Positions 52,767 to 61,709 are shown, counted from the first letter of the stretch. The stretch is 64,000 nt of DNA from Microbacterium fluvii (GCF_025515205.1 NZ_JAOPFX010000001.1:682001-746000), one strand, 5' to 3'. Translations and numbers: made by a program. Notes: generated by a model from the letters alone, not told the origin.

Positions 52767-54104
52767 CTACGGCACGGGGTGCTGCGCGTCGTAGGCACGG
52801 AAGCCGGGGCTCAGCCGCACGAGCAGCCCCACGAGCCCCACGATCACGAAGCCGCCCAGGAGCGGAGGGAACCACAGCGCCGTGAACGTCGCGACCGTGC
52901 CGGCATAGAGCGCGCCGATCCGCGGGCCGCCGGCGACCACGACCGTGAAGATGCCCTGCAGTCGCCCGCGCATCGCGTCGGGGACGGCTGCCTGCATCAT
53001 CGTCGAGCGATAGATCGCGCTGACGTTGTCGGCGGCGCCGGTGATGGCGAGGGCCACCATCGCCAGGGCGATGAGCGCGAGGTTGGCATGGTCCTCATCG
53101 ACGACGGCGGGGGCGAACCAGCCGAGCTGCGCGGCCAGCAGCACGAGGCCGAACACGACGGTCGCGGCCCCGAACACCTGGATCGCGCGCTGGATGCCGA
53201 TGCCGTGGTGGCGCACGCGCCCGATCGGGCCAGAGAACAGGCTCGAGAAGAACGCGCCGGCGGCGATGGATGCCGTGAGCACCCCCGTCGTGATCGCTCC
53301 GCCGCCCAGCAGCACCGCGCCGATCGCGGGGAACAGGGCAAGAGGATGGCCGAACGTCATCGCGATGATGTCGAGGATGTACTGCAGGCGGATGTTGCCG
53401 GCCCGCCGCAGGAACCGCAGGCCGTCGCGCAGCGACTCCACCCCCGGCTTGACGATCTCGCCCTCCGGTTTGATCGAGGGCAGCGTCCACAGGCCGAGGA
53501 AGAGCGTCGTCATCAGCAGCACGTCGATGGAGTAGGTCCAGGCGTACCCGGCGAAGGCCACGAGCACACCCGCCAGGGCGGGACCCGCCATCACCATGAT
53601 CCCGACCGTTATCCCCTGCAGGGCGGCGGCGGCCGGCAGCAGGTCGCGGGGGATGAGCCGAGGGGTGATCGCCGACTTGGTCGCCCCGACGATCGAGTTG
53701 GCGGCCGAGTTGACGACGCTCAGCACATACAGCCACACCACGGTCTCCAGCTGCGCCCAGGCGAGCACGGCCAGCAGCAGCGTCGAGGCGAAAGTGACGA
53801 CCGCAGCCAGCATCGCGACGAGTCGACGGTCGAACGCGTCGGCCAGCATCCCGCCGTACAGGCCCGCGATGATCATGGGCACGAGGCCGGCCACCGCGAC
53901 CATCGACACGGCGAACGTGTCGCCGGTGAGCTCGTACACGTGCAGCATGACCGCCACGATCGTGAGCTGACCGCCCAGGCCCGCGAGGGTCGAGCCGATC
54001 CAGAGCCTCGTGAAGGCGGGGCTGACGGCGAACGGGCGCAGATCGATGAAGTGGTCGCGCCGCAGACGCGGCATCACAGCGGGCGCTCGGGGTGGATCAC
54101 TCAT
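52767..54104 (-). CDS. Major facilitator superfamily transporter (EntS-like)
   Basis: The 445-residue protein has twelve helices and EntS/macrolide-efflux-type features: FTRLWIGSTLAGLGGQLTIVAVMLHVYELTGDTFAVSM, GGMLADAFDRRLVAML, and SAIYRSTMMQAAVPDAMRGRLQGIF. Export of a small molecule is likely. The start is uncertain: ATG 54104 lies only two bases after TAGGCT, so ATG 54074, preceded by a nine-codon leaderless frame ending in TGATG, may be the true start. The gene is divergent from rpsO. Confidence 0.87.
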   Translation of the reverse strand: MSDPPRAPAVMPRLRRDHFIDLRPFAVSPAFTRLWIGSTLAGLGGQLTIVAVMLHVYELTGDTFAVSMVAVAGLVPMIIAGLYGGMLADAFDRRLVAMLAAVVTFASTLLLAVLAWAQLETVVWLYVLSVVNSAANSIVGATKSAITPRLIPRDLLPAAAALQGITVGIMVMAGPALAGVLVAFAGYAWTYSIDVLLMTTLFLGLWTLPSIKPEGEIVKPGVESLRDGLRFLRRAGNIRLQYILDIIAMTFGHPLALFPAIGAVLLGGGAITTGVLTASIAAGAFFSSLFSGPIGRVRHHGIGIQRAIQVFGAATVVFGLVLLAAQLGWFAPAVVDEDHANLALIALAMVALAITGAADNVSAIYRSTMMQAAVPDAMRGRLQGIFTVVVAGGPRIGALYAGTVATFTALWFPPLLGGFVIVGLVGLLVRLSPGFRAYDAQHPVP

Positions 54105-54120
54105 CGAGCCTAAACGCTGG

Positions 54121-54215
54121 TAGACTCTTCAGGTTGCCGTTCGATCGGCCGCGGATAAAGAGAGCCCACGCATCAGGCGTCGGGCGCCGCGCAACAAGCA
54201 GAGAGGGGATCACCT
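54121..54215 (+). promoter_or_regulatory. rpsO promoter and leader
   Basis: TAGACT at 54121-54126 is the likely -10, giving a leader of about 83 bases. S15 of other bacteria represses its own mRNA by binding such leaders; an equivalent structure was not proven here. A ribosome site AGAGAGGGG precedes the ATG. Confidence 0.5.
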
Positions 54216-54485
54216 ATGGCACTGGAAGCAGACGTCAAGAAGGCGATCATCGAAGAGTACGCGACGCACCCCGGTGACACCGGATCCCCCGAGGTGCAGG
54301 TCGCGATGCTGACGCAGCGCATCAAGGACCTCACCGAGCACCTCAAGGAGCACAAGCACGACCACCACTCGCGTCGTGGCCTGTTCCTGCTCGTCGGTCA
54401 GCGCCGTCGCCTCCTGGGTTACCTCCAGGAAGTCGACATCAACCGTTACCGCTCGCTCATCGAGCGCCTCGGTCTGCGTCGCTAA
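54216..54485 (+). CDS. rpsO: 30S ribosomal protein S15
   Basis: The 89-residue protein begins [70 protein letters not shown], a full-length S15 with the GDTGSPEVQ and [12 protein letters not shown]-binding segments. It binds 16S rRNA in the central domain. pnp, the usual downstream gene, is missing; a terminator and a convergent oxygenase gene follow. Confidence 0.98.
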   Translation: MALEADVKKAIIEEYATHPGDTGSPEVQVAMLTQRIKDLTEHLKEHKHDHHSRRGLFLLVGQRRRLLGYLQEVDINRYRSLIERLGLRR

Positions 54486-54520
54486 TCGCACCCAGCGTTC
54501 AATCGCGCAAAACATTCTTG

Positions 54521-54557
54521 GAGAGCCGCCCCTGGTGTGGGGCGGCTCTCGCCTTTT
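54521..54557 (+). terminator. Rho-independent terminator of rpsO
   Basis: GAGAGCCGCCCC and GGGGCGGCTCTC pair perfectly around TGGTGT, followed by GCCTTTT. It begins 36 bp after the stop. Confidence 0.9.
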
Positions 54558-54575
54558 CTGGTGGATGCCGGGCGC

Positions 54576-55589
54576 TCAGGCGCGGGCGGCCAGCAGGTCG
54601 GCGTGCCAGCGCTCGGCGACGTCGGGGTGCGCGCGCAGGCGGGACTTGAGCGCGTTCTCGCCGTAGAGCGCGTGGATCGGGTTGGCCGGGTCGCGGGTGA
54701 CGCCCTTCGCCTGCGCGGCGAGCTCGGCCGGCAGCTCGATCAGCGGCAGCTGCGCGTCGAGCGCGGGGTTGAAGAAGAAGGGCACCGAGATGCGGTCGTC
54801 CGGCCAGGTCGGTGAGACCACCCGGTGGTCGGTGGCGATGAGGTAGCCGTTCGTGGCGTACTCGAGCATCTCGCCGATGTTCACGACGAAGGCGCCGGGC
54901 ACCGGGGGAGCATCCACCCATTCGCCGTCGCGGCGCACCTGCAGGCCGCCCTTGCCCGGCTCGACCCACAGCAGCGTCAGCACGCCCGAGTCCTTGTGCG
55001 CGCCGACTCCTTGCTGAGGCGTCGGGTCGTCCTTGCCCGGGTAGCGGACGATCTTCAGCAGTGTCGACGGCTCGCCGAAGTGCTCGTCGAAGTACGATTC
55101 CGGTGCCCCGAGCGCGAGCGCCCACGCGCGCAGCAGCCGGCGGGCGACGCCGGCGAGGTGCTCCTGCCACTCGGTGACCACCTCGCGCAGCTCGGGCTGG
55201 GCGTCGGGCCAGAGGTTGGGTCCGATGAGCCGCGCGAAGTCGGGCGCGTCGGGGTCGGCGACGGCGGCGCGCTCCGGCCCGATGTCGATCTGCTCTCGCC
55301 AGTCGACCTTGCCCTGCGTGCGCTCGCCGCCGATGCGCGTGTAGCCGCGGAAGTGCGGACTGCCGACGTTCTCGATCGCGAGCTTGTCGGCTTCGGGGAG
55401 CGCGAAGAAGTCGCGCGCCGCGCGGTGCAGCCGCGCCTCGAGCTCGGCGGTGACCCCCGTGCCGGTCAGATAGAAGAAGCCGACGTCGTGGGTCGCCGCC
55501 CGCAGCTCGCCGAGGAAGCGCCGTGCGGCGTCCTCGCCCTGATCCGGCAGCGACAGGTCGAGGATCGGAAGGGTGAGCTCTGAGGTCAT
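54576..55589 (-). CDS. 2-oxoglutarate/Fe(II)-type oxygenase (isopenicillin N synthase family)
   Basis: The 337-residue protein has the DIOX_N region (LPILDLSLPDQGEDAARRFLGEL, DVGFFYLTGTGV) and the 2OG-FeII fold with iron ligands in VGAHKDSGVLTLLW (HxD) and ATDHRVVSP (distal His), and the RISVPFFF motif supplying the Arg for 2-oxoglutarate. The substrate is unknown; there are no neighbouring biosynthetic genes. TACCGT (55597-55602, minus) lies seven bases before the ATG. Confidence 0.9.
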   Translation of the reverse strand: MTSELTLPILDLSLPDQGEDAARRFLGELRAATHDVGFFYLTGTGVTAELEARLHRAARDFFALPEADKLAIENVGSPHFRGYTRIGGERTQGKVDWREQIDIGPERAAVADPDAPDFARLIGPNLWPDAQPELREVVTEWQEHLAGVARRLLRAWALALGAPESYFDEHFGEPSTLLKIVRYPGKDDPTPQQGVGAHKDSGVLTLLWVEPGKGGLQVRRDGEWVDAPPVPGAFVVNIGEMLEYATNGYLIATDHRVVSPTWPDDRISVPFFFNPALDAQLPLIELPAELAAQAKGVTRDPANPIHALYGENALKSRLRAHPDVAERWHADLLAARA

Positions 55590-55682
55590 GCAGCCGACGG
55601 TAGGGGCCGCGCGCCGGCATCCGCTCGTTTGTTGCCGACGATTACCGCGGGAATAACCTGGACGGGCGCGCGTTCCATCATC

Positions 55683-55720
55683 TACATTCACTTGAATACA
55701 AGCGGATGCTGCGGCATCCG
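55683..55720 (+). promoter_or_regulatory. Promoter and palindromic operator of the flavin oxidoreductase operon
   Basis: TACATT (55683-55688) fits a -10. The palindrome ATTCACTTGAAT (55686-55697) overlaps it and the expected transcription start, like MarR-type operators. A CGGATGC/GCATCCG hairpin (55703-55720) follows in the leader. Confidence 0.45.
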
Positions 55721-55737
55721 GGAAGCGGGAAGCGGAC

Positions 55738-56982
55738 GTGGACGAGAACACGACAGGTCAGCAGGTGCAGTTCGGGCTGTTCACCGTGAGCGACATCACC
55801 CAGGACCCGACGACGGGGCACACCCCCAGCGAGGCCGAGCGCATCCAGGCGACCGTGACGATCGCCAAGCACGCCGAAGAGGTCGGCCTCGATGTCTTCG
55901 CCCTCGGCGAGCACCACAACCCTCCGTTCTTCTCGAGCTCACCGACGACGACGCTCGCCTACATCGCGGGGCAGACCGAGCGCCTGCTGCTGTCGACGGC
56001 GACGACCCTCATCACGACGAACGACCCGGTGAAGATCGCCGAGGACTACGCGATGCTGCAGCATGTCTCGGGCGGCCGCGTCGACCTCATGCTCGGCCGC
56101 GGCAACACCGGCCCTGTGTACCCCTGGTTCGGCAAGGACATCCGTCAGGGGCTGCCGCTGACGATCGAGAACTACCAGCTGCTGCACCGGCTGTGGCGTG
56201 AAGACGTCATCGACTGGGAGGGCAAGTTCCGCACGCCCCTGCAGGGCTTCACCTCGACTCCGCGGCCGCTCGACGACGTGCCGCCGTTCGTGTGGCACGG
56301 CTCGATCCGCACGCCCGAGATCGCCGAGCAGGCCGCCTACTACGGCGACGGCTTCTTCGCGAACAACATCTTCTGGCCCGCTGAGCACTATCAGCGCCTC
56401 ATCGCGCTCTACCGCCAGCGCTGGGAGCACTACGGCCACGGCGCGCCCGAGACGGCGATCGTGGGGCTGGGCGGTCAGGCGTTCATGGCGCGCAACTCTC
56501 AGGACGCCGTCGCGCAGTTCCGCCCCTACTTCGACGCCGCTCCGGTCTACGGCCACGGACCGAGCCTCGAGGACTTCTCGCAGATGACGCCGCTCACCGT
56601 CGGCTCGCCGCAGCAGGTCATCGACCGCTACGCGGGCATGCGCGAGCTGTTCGGCGACTACCAGCGCCAGCTCTTCCTCATGGACCACGCGGGGCTTCCG
56701 CTGAAGATCGTGCTCGAGCAGCTCGACTTCCTCGGCGGCGAGGTCGTGCCGGTGCTCCGGCGCGAGTTCGCCAAGGACCGCCCGGCGAACGTGCCCGACG
56801 GCCCCACGCATGCCGGTCTCGTGAAGGCCAAGTACGGCGACGGACCGGTGCGTCAGCCGCGACCCAACGCGAACCGCGGAGACAACGTCACGGGCGGCTC
56901 GCCCTATCAGGACACCGAGGCAGTCGAGAACGCCAAGCCCGGCTCGGCGTTCGGCGCCGCCGCGACCAGGACGGGGGCCTGA
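55738..56982 (+). CDS. LLM-class flavin-dependent oxidoreductase (CE1758 family)
   Basis: The 414-residue TIM-barrel flavoprotein of the bacterial luciferase family has VQFGLFTVSDITQDPTTGHTPSEAERI, DVFALGEHHNPPFFSSSPTTTLAYIAGQTERL and VSGGRVDLMLGRGNTGPVYPWFG. It uses reduced FMN for an unknown monooxygenation. The GTG start lies after GGAAGCGG. The FMN reductase gene follows after one base, making a two-component system. Confidence 0.92.
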   Translation: MDENTTGQQVQFGLFTVSDITQDPTTGHTPSEAERIQATVTIAKHAEEVGLDVFALGEHHNPPFFSSSPTTTLAYIAGQTERLLLSTATTLITTNDPVKIAEDYAMLQHVSGGRVDLMLGRGNTGPVYPWFGKDIRQGLPLTIENYQLLHRLWREDVIDWEGKFRTPLQGFTSTPRPLDDVPPFVWHGSIRTPEIAEQAAYYGDGFFANNIFWPAEHYQRLIALYRQRWEHYGHGAPETAIVGLGGQAFMARNSQDAVAQFRPYFDAAPVYGHGPSLEDFSQMTPLTVGSPQQVIDRYAGMRELFGDYQRQLFLMDHAGLPLKIVLEQLDFLGGEVVPVLRREFAKDRPANVPDGPTHAGLVKAKYGDGPVRQPRPNANRGDNVTGGSPYQDTEAVENAKPGSAFGAAATRTGA

Positions 56983-56983
56983 G

Positions 56984-57628
56984 ATGACCGAGCGCCGCAT
57001 CGCCGTCATCTCGGCGGGGCTGTCGAATCCCTCGTCGACCCGCATGCTCGCCGATCGCCTGACCGGCGCCACCCTCGCGCAGCTGCGCACGCAGGGCGTC
57101 GAGGCGACCGCCGACGTGTTCGAGCTGCGGGACTACGCGCACGCCATCACCGACAATCTGCTCACGGGATTCGCTCCGACAGAGCTCGAATCGATGATCA
57201 ACACCGTCGTCTCCGCCGACGCGATCATCGCCGTCACGCCGATCTTCTCGACGAGCTACTCGGGTCTGTTCAAGTCGTTCATCGATGTGCTCGACCCAGA
57301 CGCGATCGCCGGAAAGCCCGTGCTCATCGGCGCCAACGCCGGAACGGCGCGGCACTCGCTCGCGATCGACTACGCGATCCGGCCGCTGTTCGCCTACCTG
57401 CACGCGGATGCCGTCTCCACCGGCGTCTTCGCGGCATCGGCGGACTGGGGCTCGGCCGCAGACGACGTCGCGCCGCTGAGCGCGCGCGTCGAGCGGGGCG
57501 CGCGTGAACTCGCCGACGCGATCGCACGGCGGGAGCAGGCAGTGGCTGCGGATCCCTTCGACCCGGCGACCTATCTCGGCGAGGGCCGGTCGTTCGACCA
57601 CCTGCTGGGCGGCCTCGCCGGGGAGTGA
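56984..57628 (+). CDS. NAD(P)H-dependent FMN reductase (CE1759 family)
   Basis: The 214-residue flavodoxin-like protein begins RRIAVISAGLSNPSSTRMLADRL, has VTPIFSTSYSGLFKSFIDVLDPDAIAGKPVLIGANAGTARHSLAID in the middle, and should supply reduced FMN to the preceding oxygenase. Start and preceding stop are one base apart. The CE1758/CE1759 pairing is common in corynebacteria and microbacteria. Confidence 0.92.
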   Translation: MTERRIAVISAGLSNPSSTRMLADRLTGATLAQLRTQGVEATADVFELRDYAHAITDNLLTGFAPTELESMINTVVSADAIIAVTPIFSTSYSGLFKSFIDVLDPDAIAGKPVLIGANAGTARHSLAIDYAIRPLFAYLHADAVSTGVFAASADWGSAADDVAPLSARVERGARELADAIARREQAVAADPFDPATYLGEGRSFDHLLGGLAGE

Positions 57629-57658
57629 GCCGGTTCGGGCTCGTGACCAGGCGCGGGT

Positions 57659-57841
57659 TCAGCCGCTCTTGCGGCGGAACTCGCGCTTGGTGACGGCCTC
57701 GTGCGTGCCGTGCACGGCCGAGTCGCCGTCGAGGTGGGCCTCGCCGTCGCGGTGCTGCGCGTTCTTCTTGTCGAGCGCCTCTTTGAACTTGCGCTTCATC
57801 TCGTCGGATGCGGCGCCATCGGGCTTCGCTGAGCTGCTCAT
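57659..57841 (-). CDS. Small DUF5302 protein
   Basis: The 60-residue, highly charged protein (MSSSAKPDGAASDEMKRKFKEALDKKNAQHRDGEAHLDGDSAVHGTHEAVTKREFRRKSG pattern, shown only in part here by MKRKFKEALDKKNAQH) matches the small actinobacterial DUF5302 family. It is probably disordered outside one helix. TAGGGT (57848-57853, minus) lies six bases before the ATG, with GGAGGG between. Function unknown. Confidence 0.8.
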   Translation of the reverse strand: MSSSAKPDGAASDEMKRKFKEALDKKNAQHRDGEAHLDGDSAVHGTHEAVTKREFRRKSG

Positions 57842-57909
57842 CCCTCCACCCTAGGCGCATCCTCCGACCTCGGCCAGGGCCGCGATTTGGCGGGGGGCTG
57901 CGCGCCGGG

Positions 57910-58140
57910 TAGTCTGGAGACATCCGAAGACCGCCGGTCATCGACGTGCGCTCACGTGCACCGAGATCGAAGCGCTGCGAAAGCAGAGGGCCCGCGCAGG
58001 TGTCACGAACGATTCTCCTGGAAACAGGTTCTCGAAGCTCCGTGCGCTTGCGCCGGAGCTTTTCTCTTTTGCCGCGAAGACCGACGCCTGAGGCCGACGC
58101 TCCGCCACCGCGGCGCGTCACGTACACACAAGGAGTGACC
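57910..58140 (+). ncRNA. L10 leader of rplJ-rplL
   Basis: TAGTCT (57910-57915) is the likely -10, giving a leader of about 220 bases before rplJ. The middle part (around 57990-58035) matches the place where ribosomal L10(L12)4 binds its own mRNA in other bacteria; the 3' part includes an attenuator. Together with the bases from 57842 this accounts for the 299-base gap. Confidence 0.75.
58035..58070 (+). terminator. Attenuator hairpin in the L10 leader
   Basis: AAGCTCCG and CGGAGCTT form an 8-bp stem with an 11-base loop, followed by TTCTCTTTT. It lies 70 bp before rplJ, so part of the transcripts should stop here. Confidence 0.8.
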
Positions 58141-58629
58141 ATGGCGCAGAAGGATGCATCGGTTGCCGAGCTCACGAAGAACTTCGAGGACTCGAACGCC
58201 GTACTGCTGACCGAGTACCGCGGTCTGACGGTCGCCCAGCTCAAGCAGCTGCGCAACAGCATCCGTCAGGACGCGGAATACGCCGTGGTGAAGAACACGC
58301 TGACCAAGATCGCCGCGAACAACGCGGGGATCACGTCGCTGGACGACGACCTCAAGGGTCCGTCGGCCATCGCCTTCGTGCACGGTGACTTCGTCGCCGC
58401 CGCCAAGGCCCTGCGTGACTTCGCCAAGGCCAACCCGCTTCTGGTGATCAAGGGCGGCGTGTTCGAGGGCAATGCCCTCAGCGCCGACGAGGTCAACAAG
58501 TACGCCTCGCTCGAGAGCCGTGAGGCTCTGCTGGCGAAGGCTGCGGGCATGATGAAGGCGACGATGGGCAAGGCCGCGGCCACCATCGACGCGCTTCGCG
58601 AAAAGCTGGAGACCGCCGAGGCCGCGTGA
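58141..58629 (+). CDS. rplJ: 50S ribosomal protein L10
   Basis: The 162-residue protein begins [39 protein letters not shown] and has [16 protein letters not shown] and the C-terminal helix for L12 dimers. It forms the base of the ribosomal stalk and represses its operon through the leader. AAGGAGTGACC precedes the ATG. Confidence 0.98.
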   Translation: MAQKDASVAELTKNFEDSNAVLLTEYRGLTVAQLKQLRNSIRQDAEYAVVKNTLTKIAANNAGITSLDDDLKGPSAIAFVHGDFVAAAKALRDFAKANPLLVIKGGVFEGNALSADEVNKYASLESREALLAKAAGMMKATMGKAAATIDALREKLETAEAA

Positions 58630-58680
58630 GCGACCGGCGATCCCGTCCCCACACAACCCCATCTATCTAGGAGAAACATC

Positions 58681-59064
58681 ATGGCGAAGCTCACCACTGA
58701 GGAGCTGCTTCAGCAGTTCGCCGACCTGACCCTCGTCGAGCTCAGCGAGTTCGTGAAGGCGTTCGAGGAGAAGTTCGACGTCACCGCTGCTGCTCCCGTC
58801 GCCGTTGCCGGCGCCGGTGGCGCGGGCGCCGAGGCCGCTGTCGAGGAGGAGAAGGACTCGTTCGACGTCATCCTCGAGGCCGCAGGCGACAAGAAGATCC
58901 AGGTCATCAAGACGGTCCGCGAGCTCACCTCGCTGGGCCTCGGCGAGGCGAAGGCCGTCGTCGACGGTGCCCCCAAGGCCGTGCTCGAGGGCGCGAACAA
59001 GGAGACCGCCGAGAAGGCGAAGGCCGCTCTCGAAGAGGCCGGTGCTACGGTCACGCTCAAGTAA
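58681..59064 (+). CDS. rplL: 50S ribosomal protein L7/L12
   Basis: The 127-residue protein has the N-terminal dimerisation domain ([34 protein letters not shown]), an Ala/Gly hinge (about 38-58) and the C-terminal domain with [44 protein letters not shown]. It recruits translation GTPases. AGGAGAAACATC precedes the ATG. rpoB does not follow; a terminator does. Confidence 0.98.
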   Translation: MAKLTTEELLQQFADLTLVELSEFVKAFEEKFDVTAAAPVAVAGAGGAGAEAAVEEEKDSFDVILEAAGDKKIQVIKTVRELTSLGLGEAKAVVDGAPKAVLEGANKETAEKAKAALEEAGATVTLK

Positions 59065-59078
59065 CTCTCACGAGTTCA

Positions 59079-59112
59079 CGAAGGCCCCGGATGCTGTCAT
59101 CCGGGGCCTTCG
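59079..59112. terminator. Bidirectional terminator between rplL and the LacI gene
   Basis: CGAAGGCCCCGGATG and CATCCGGGGCCTTCG form a perfect 15-bp stem with a CTGT loop, abutting the stop codon of the convergent LacI gene. Confidence 0.85.
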
Positions 59113-60123
59113 TCATGCCTGCGCGAGCGCGGAGGTGGAGCTGCGCACGATCAGCCGTGCCTGCATCTGCACCGAGGTCGGCGGCCGGTGCGGTTCGTCC
59201 AGGTGCGCCAGCAGCAGCTCGACGGCCGCCGCGCCCTGCTGACGGGGGAGCTGCTGCAGGGTCGTGAGCGAGAACATCTCGGCGTACTCGTGGTCGTCGA
59301 TGCCGACGACGCTGAGTGCCCCTGGCACCGGCACGCCGAGCCGCCGCGAGGCGATGATCGCGCCGATCGCGACTTCGTCGCAGACGGCCACCAGGGCGCT
59401 GGGCCTGGTGCGGGAATCGCCGAGCAGATCGACGGCCGCGTCGTAGCCGCCAGGGATGCTGACCTCCGAGCGCACATGCCGCGTCGTCGAGGCGAGGCCG
59501 GCCTCGGCCATGGCCGCTTCGTACCCGGTGAGCCGGCGACGGTCGACCTGCGCCCAGTGCTCACCCACGCCACCGCCGAGGAACACGATGTCGGTGTGCC
59601 CGAGGGCGATGAGGTGCTCTGTCGCCCTCCGCGCGGCGTAGTCGTCGTCGATCGAGACGACGCTCGAGCCCTCGTCGGCGCCGACCACCGAGACGATCGG
59701 GCGCCCGATCTGCATGAGCCGCTGCAGTTCGCGATCCTCGGGCTCCAGGCCCACCGCGATGAGGCCGTCGAAGCGCTTTCTGGCCAGGAAGTCGTCGAAG
59801 ATGCGCGCTCGCCCCTCGGTGCCCGGCTTCGCGTCGTAGAGGGTCAGGTCGAGCCCGCGCTCCAGCAGTGGCTGCTGGATGCCCTCGAGCACCTCGGCGA
59901 AGAACCACCGGTTGACATAGGGCATCACGACGCCGACGTTGCGGGTGCGCCCCGTCGCGAGGCTCACGGCGCTGGTCGAGGGCACGTATCCGAGCGAAGC
60001 AGCGGCATCCAGCACGCGACTGCGGGTCGCCTGCGAGACGTGGCCGCTGCCGGTGAGTGCCCGGCTCGCGGTCGCCTTCGACACTCCCGCGAGCGCGGCG
60101 ACGTCCGCGATGCCGCTCATCAT
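59113..60123 (-). CDS. LacI-family transcriptional repressor
   Basis: The 336-residue regulator has the LacI helix-turn-helix and hinge (GIADVAALAGVSKATASRALTGSGHVSQATRSRVLDAAASLGYVPSTSAVSLATGRT) and a periplasmic-binding-protein-like sensor domain with VVGIDDHEYAEMFSLTTLQQ. It is divergent from the sugar ABC genes and likely represses both itself and them through the two operators at 60166 and 60289. Start at the first of two adjacent ATG codons. Confidence 0.94.
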   Translation of the reverse strand: MMSGIADVAALAGVSKATASRALTGSGHVSQATRSRVLDAAASLGYVPSTSAVSLATGRTRNVGVVMPYVNRWFFAEVLEGIQQPLLERGLDLTLYDAKPGTEGRARIFDDFLARKRFDGLIAVGLEPEDRELQRLMQIGRPIVSVVGADEGSSVVSIDDDYAARRATEHLIALGHTDIVFLGGGVGEHWAQVDRRRLTGYEAAMAEAGLASTTRHVRSEVSIPGGYDAAVDLLGDSRTRPSALVAVCDEVAIGAIIASRRLGVPVPGALSVVGIDDHEYAEMFSLTTLQQLPRQQGAAAVELLLAHLDEPHRPPTSVQMQARLIVRSSTSALAQA

Positions 60124-60165
60124 GCTGACTCCACTCCGTCGTGGGAACGAACCGGGCGCACCTTC

Positions 60166-60189
60166 TGGAACCGGTTGCACCAGAGTATG
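60166..60189 (-). promoter_or_regulatory. LacI-type operator and -10 of the repressor gene
   Basis: TGGAACCGGTTGCA (60166-60179) matches the TGNAANCGNTNNCA operator form. CATACT (60184-60189, minus) is the likely -10, placing the transcription start inside the operator. Confidence 0.6.
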
Positions 60190-60255
60190 GCGTGGGATAC
60201 TCCTCCGCTGCCACGCGCCGCCGCATCCAGTTATGCACCTGTGATGAATCGCGCG

Positions 60256-60302
60256 TTGTGTCGGCCCGCGCTCATCCCCTAGCGTGACTGGAAGCGGTTC
60301 CC
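60256..60302 (+). promoter_or_regulatory. Promoter and LacI-type operator of the ABC sugar operon
   Basis: TTGTGT (60256-60261) and TAGCGT (60280-60285) with an 18-base spacer form the promoter. TGGAAGCGGTTCCC (60289-60302) overlaps the expected start. The leader to the binding-protein ATG is about 70 bases. Confidence 0.65.
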
Positions 60303-60362
60303 GAGCCGACGTCGATCGACTCCGGTGGCCGGCGTTCCTGCATCACTCAACGAGGAGGACAC

Positions 60363-61697
60363 ATGAAGGCACACGGACGGGGGAGGACCCTCATCTCCGT
60401 CGCAGCTCTGGGCGCGGTCGGCATCGTCGTCGCGGGCTGCTCGGGCGGACCCGGCGACACCGGCGGCGGCGCAAGCGGCGGCGCAGACGACAACGTCGTC
60501 ACTGTGTACGGCACGATCGCCGACACCGAGGCCGAACTGCTCGAGCAGTCGTGGGCCGATTGGGAAGACGAGAACGGCATCGACATCAAGTACGAGTCGT
60601 CGAAGGAGTTCGAGGCGCAGATCGCCGTGCGCGCGCAGGGCGGCAACGCTCCCGACATCGCGATCTTCCCGCAGCCCGGCCTCATGGCCGACATGGCGAC
60701 CCGCGGGTACCTCAAGCCGGCACCCGAAGCGGTGCAGAAGAACGTCGCCGACGGGTGGACAGAAGACTGGGCCAATTACGCGACGGTCGACGGCACGCTC
60801 TACGGCGCGCCGCTGATGGCCAGCGTCAAGGGCTGGGTCTGGTACTCGCCGTCGTTCTTCGAAGAGCACGGCTACGAGATCCCCACCGACTGGCAGGGTC
60901 TGCTCGACCTCACGGCCCAGATCCAGTCCGACACCGACAGCCCGCCCTGGTGCATCGGCTTCGGCTCCGACGCGGCGACCGGCTGGCCGGGCACCGACTG
61001 GGTCGAAGACATCGTGCTGCGCCAGAGCGGCACCGACGTCTACGACAAGTGGGTCTCGAACGAGATCCCGTTCACCGACCCCGCCATCAAGAGCGCGTTC
61101 GACGAATTCGGCAAGATCGCCCTCAACCCCGACTACGTCAACGCGGGCTTCGGCGACATCAAGTCGATCGTCACGACGCCGTTCGGCGACCCGGCGACGG
61201 CCTTGGTCGACGGCGACTGCGCCCTGCACCACCAGGCCTCGTTCTATGACGGCTTCATCACGGATGCCGGCGGCACCGTGGCAGAAGACGGCGACATCTG
61301 GGCCTTCCTGCTGCCCCCCTACGAGGCGGGCGGGTCGAGCTCCGGTGCGGTCGTGACCGGCGGCGGCGAGATCGTGGCGGCCTTCGACGACGCAGAGTCG
61401 ACGCAGAAGGTGCAGGAGTACCTCTCCAGCGCCGACTGGGCGAACTCCCGCGTCGCGCTGGGCGGTGTGATCAGCGCGAACAAGGGGCTCGACCCCGCGA
61501 ACGCGTCGAGCAACATCCTCAAGGAGGCCATCAGCATCCTGCAGGACGACACCACGACGTTCCGCTTCGACGCGTCGGACCTGATGCCGTCTGCGGTCGG
61601 CTCCGGCACGTTCTGGAAGGGCATGATCGACTTCGTCAACGGCACCGACACCGACACGGTGCTGCAGCAGATCGAGGCCGGCTGGCCGTCGAGCTGA
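60363..61697 (+). CDS. ABC sugar transporter, substrate-binding lipoprotein
   Basis: The 444-residue protein has a lipoprotein signal (GAVGIVVAGCSGG, Cys near 25), a Gly-rich linker, and a cluster-B/D-type binding fold (VVTVYGTIADTEAELLEQSWADWEDENGIDIKYESS, APDIAIFPQPGLMADMATRGYLKP, GSGTFWKGMIDFVNGTDTD). It resembles alpha-glucoside-type (AglE) proteins; the sugar is not proven. It is the first gene of the importer operon. Confidence 0.9.
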   Translation: MKAHGRGRTLISVAALGAVGIVVAGCSGGPGDTGGGASGGADDNVVTVYGTIADTEAELLEQSWADWEDENGIDIKYESSKEFEAQIAVRAQGGNAPDIAIFPQPGLMADMATRGYLKPAPEAVQKNVADGWTEDWANYATVDGTLYGAPLMASVKGWVWYSPSFFEEHGYEIPTDWQGLLDLTAQIQSDTDSPPWCIGFGSDAATGWPGTDWVEDIVLRQSGTDVYDKWVSNEIPFTDPAIKSAFDEFGKIALNPDYVNAGFGDIKSIVTTPFGDPATALVDGDCALHHQASFYDGFITDAGGTVAEDGDIWAFLLPPYEAGGSSSGAVVTGGGEIVAAFDDAESTQKVQEYLSSADWANSRVALGGVISANKGLDPANASSNILKEAISILQDDTTTFRFDASDLMPSAVGSGTFWKGMIDFVNGTDTDTVLQQIEAGWPSS

Positions 61698-61709
61698 TCG
61701 GAGAGTGAG

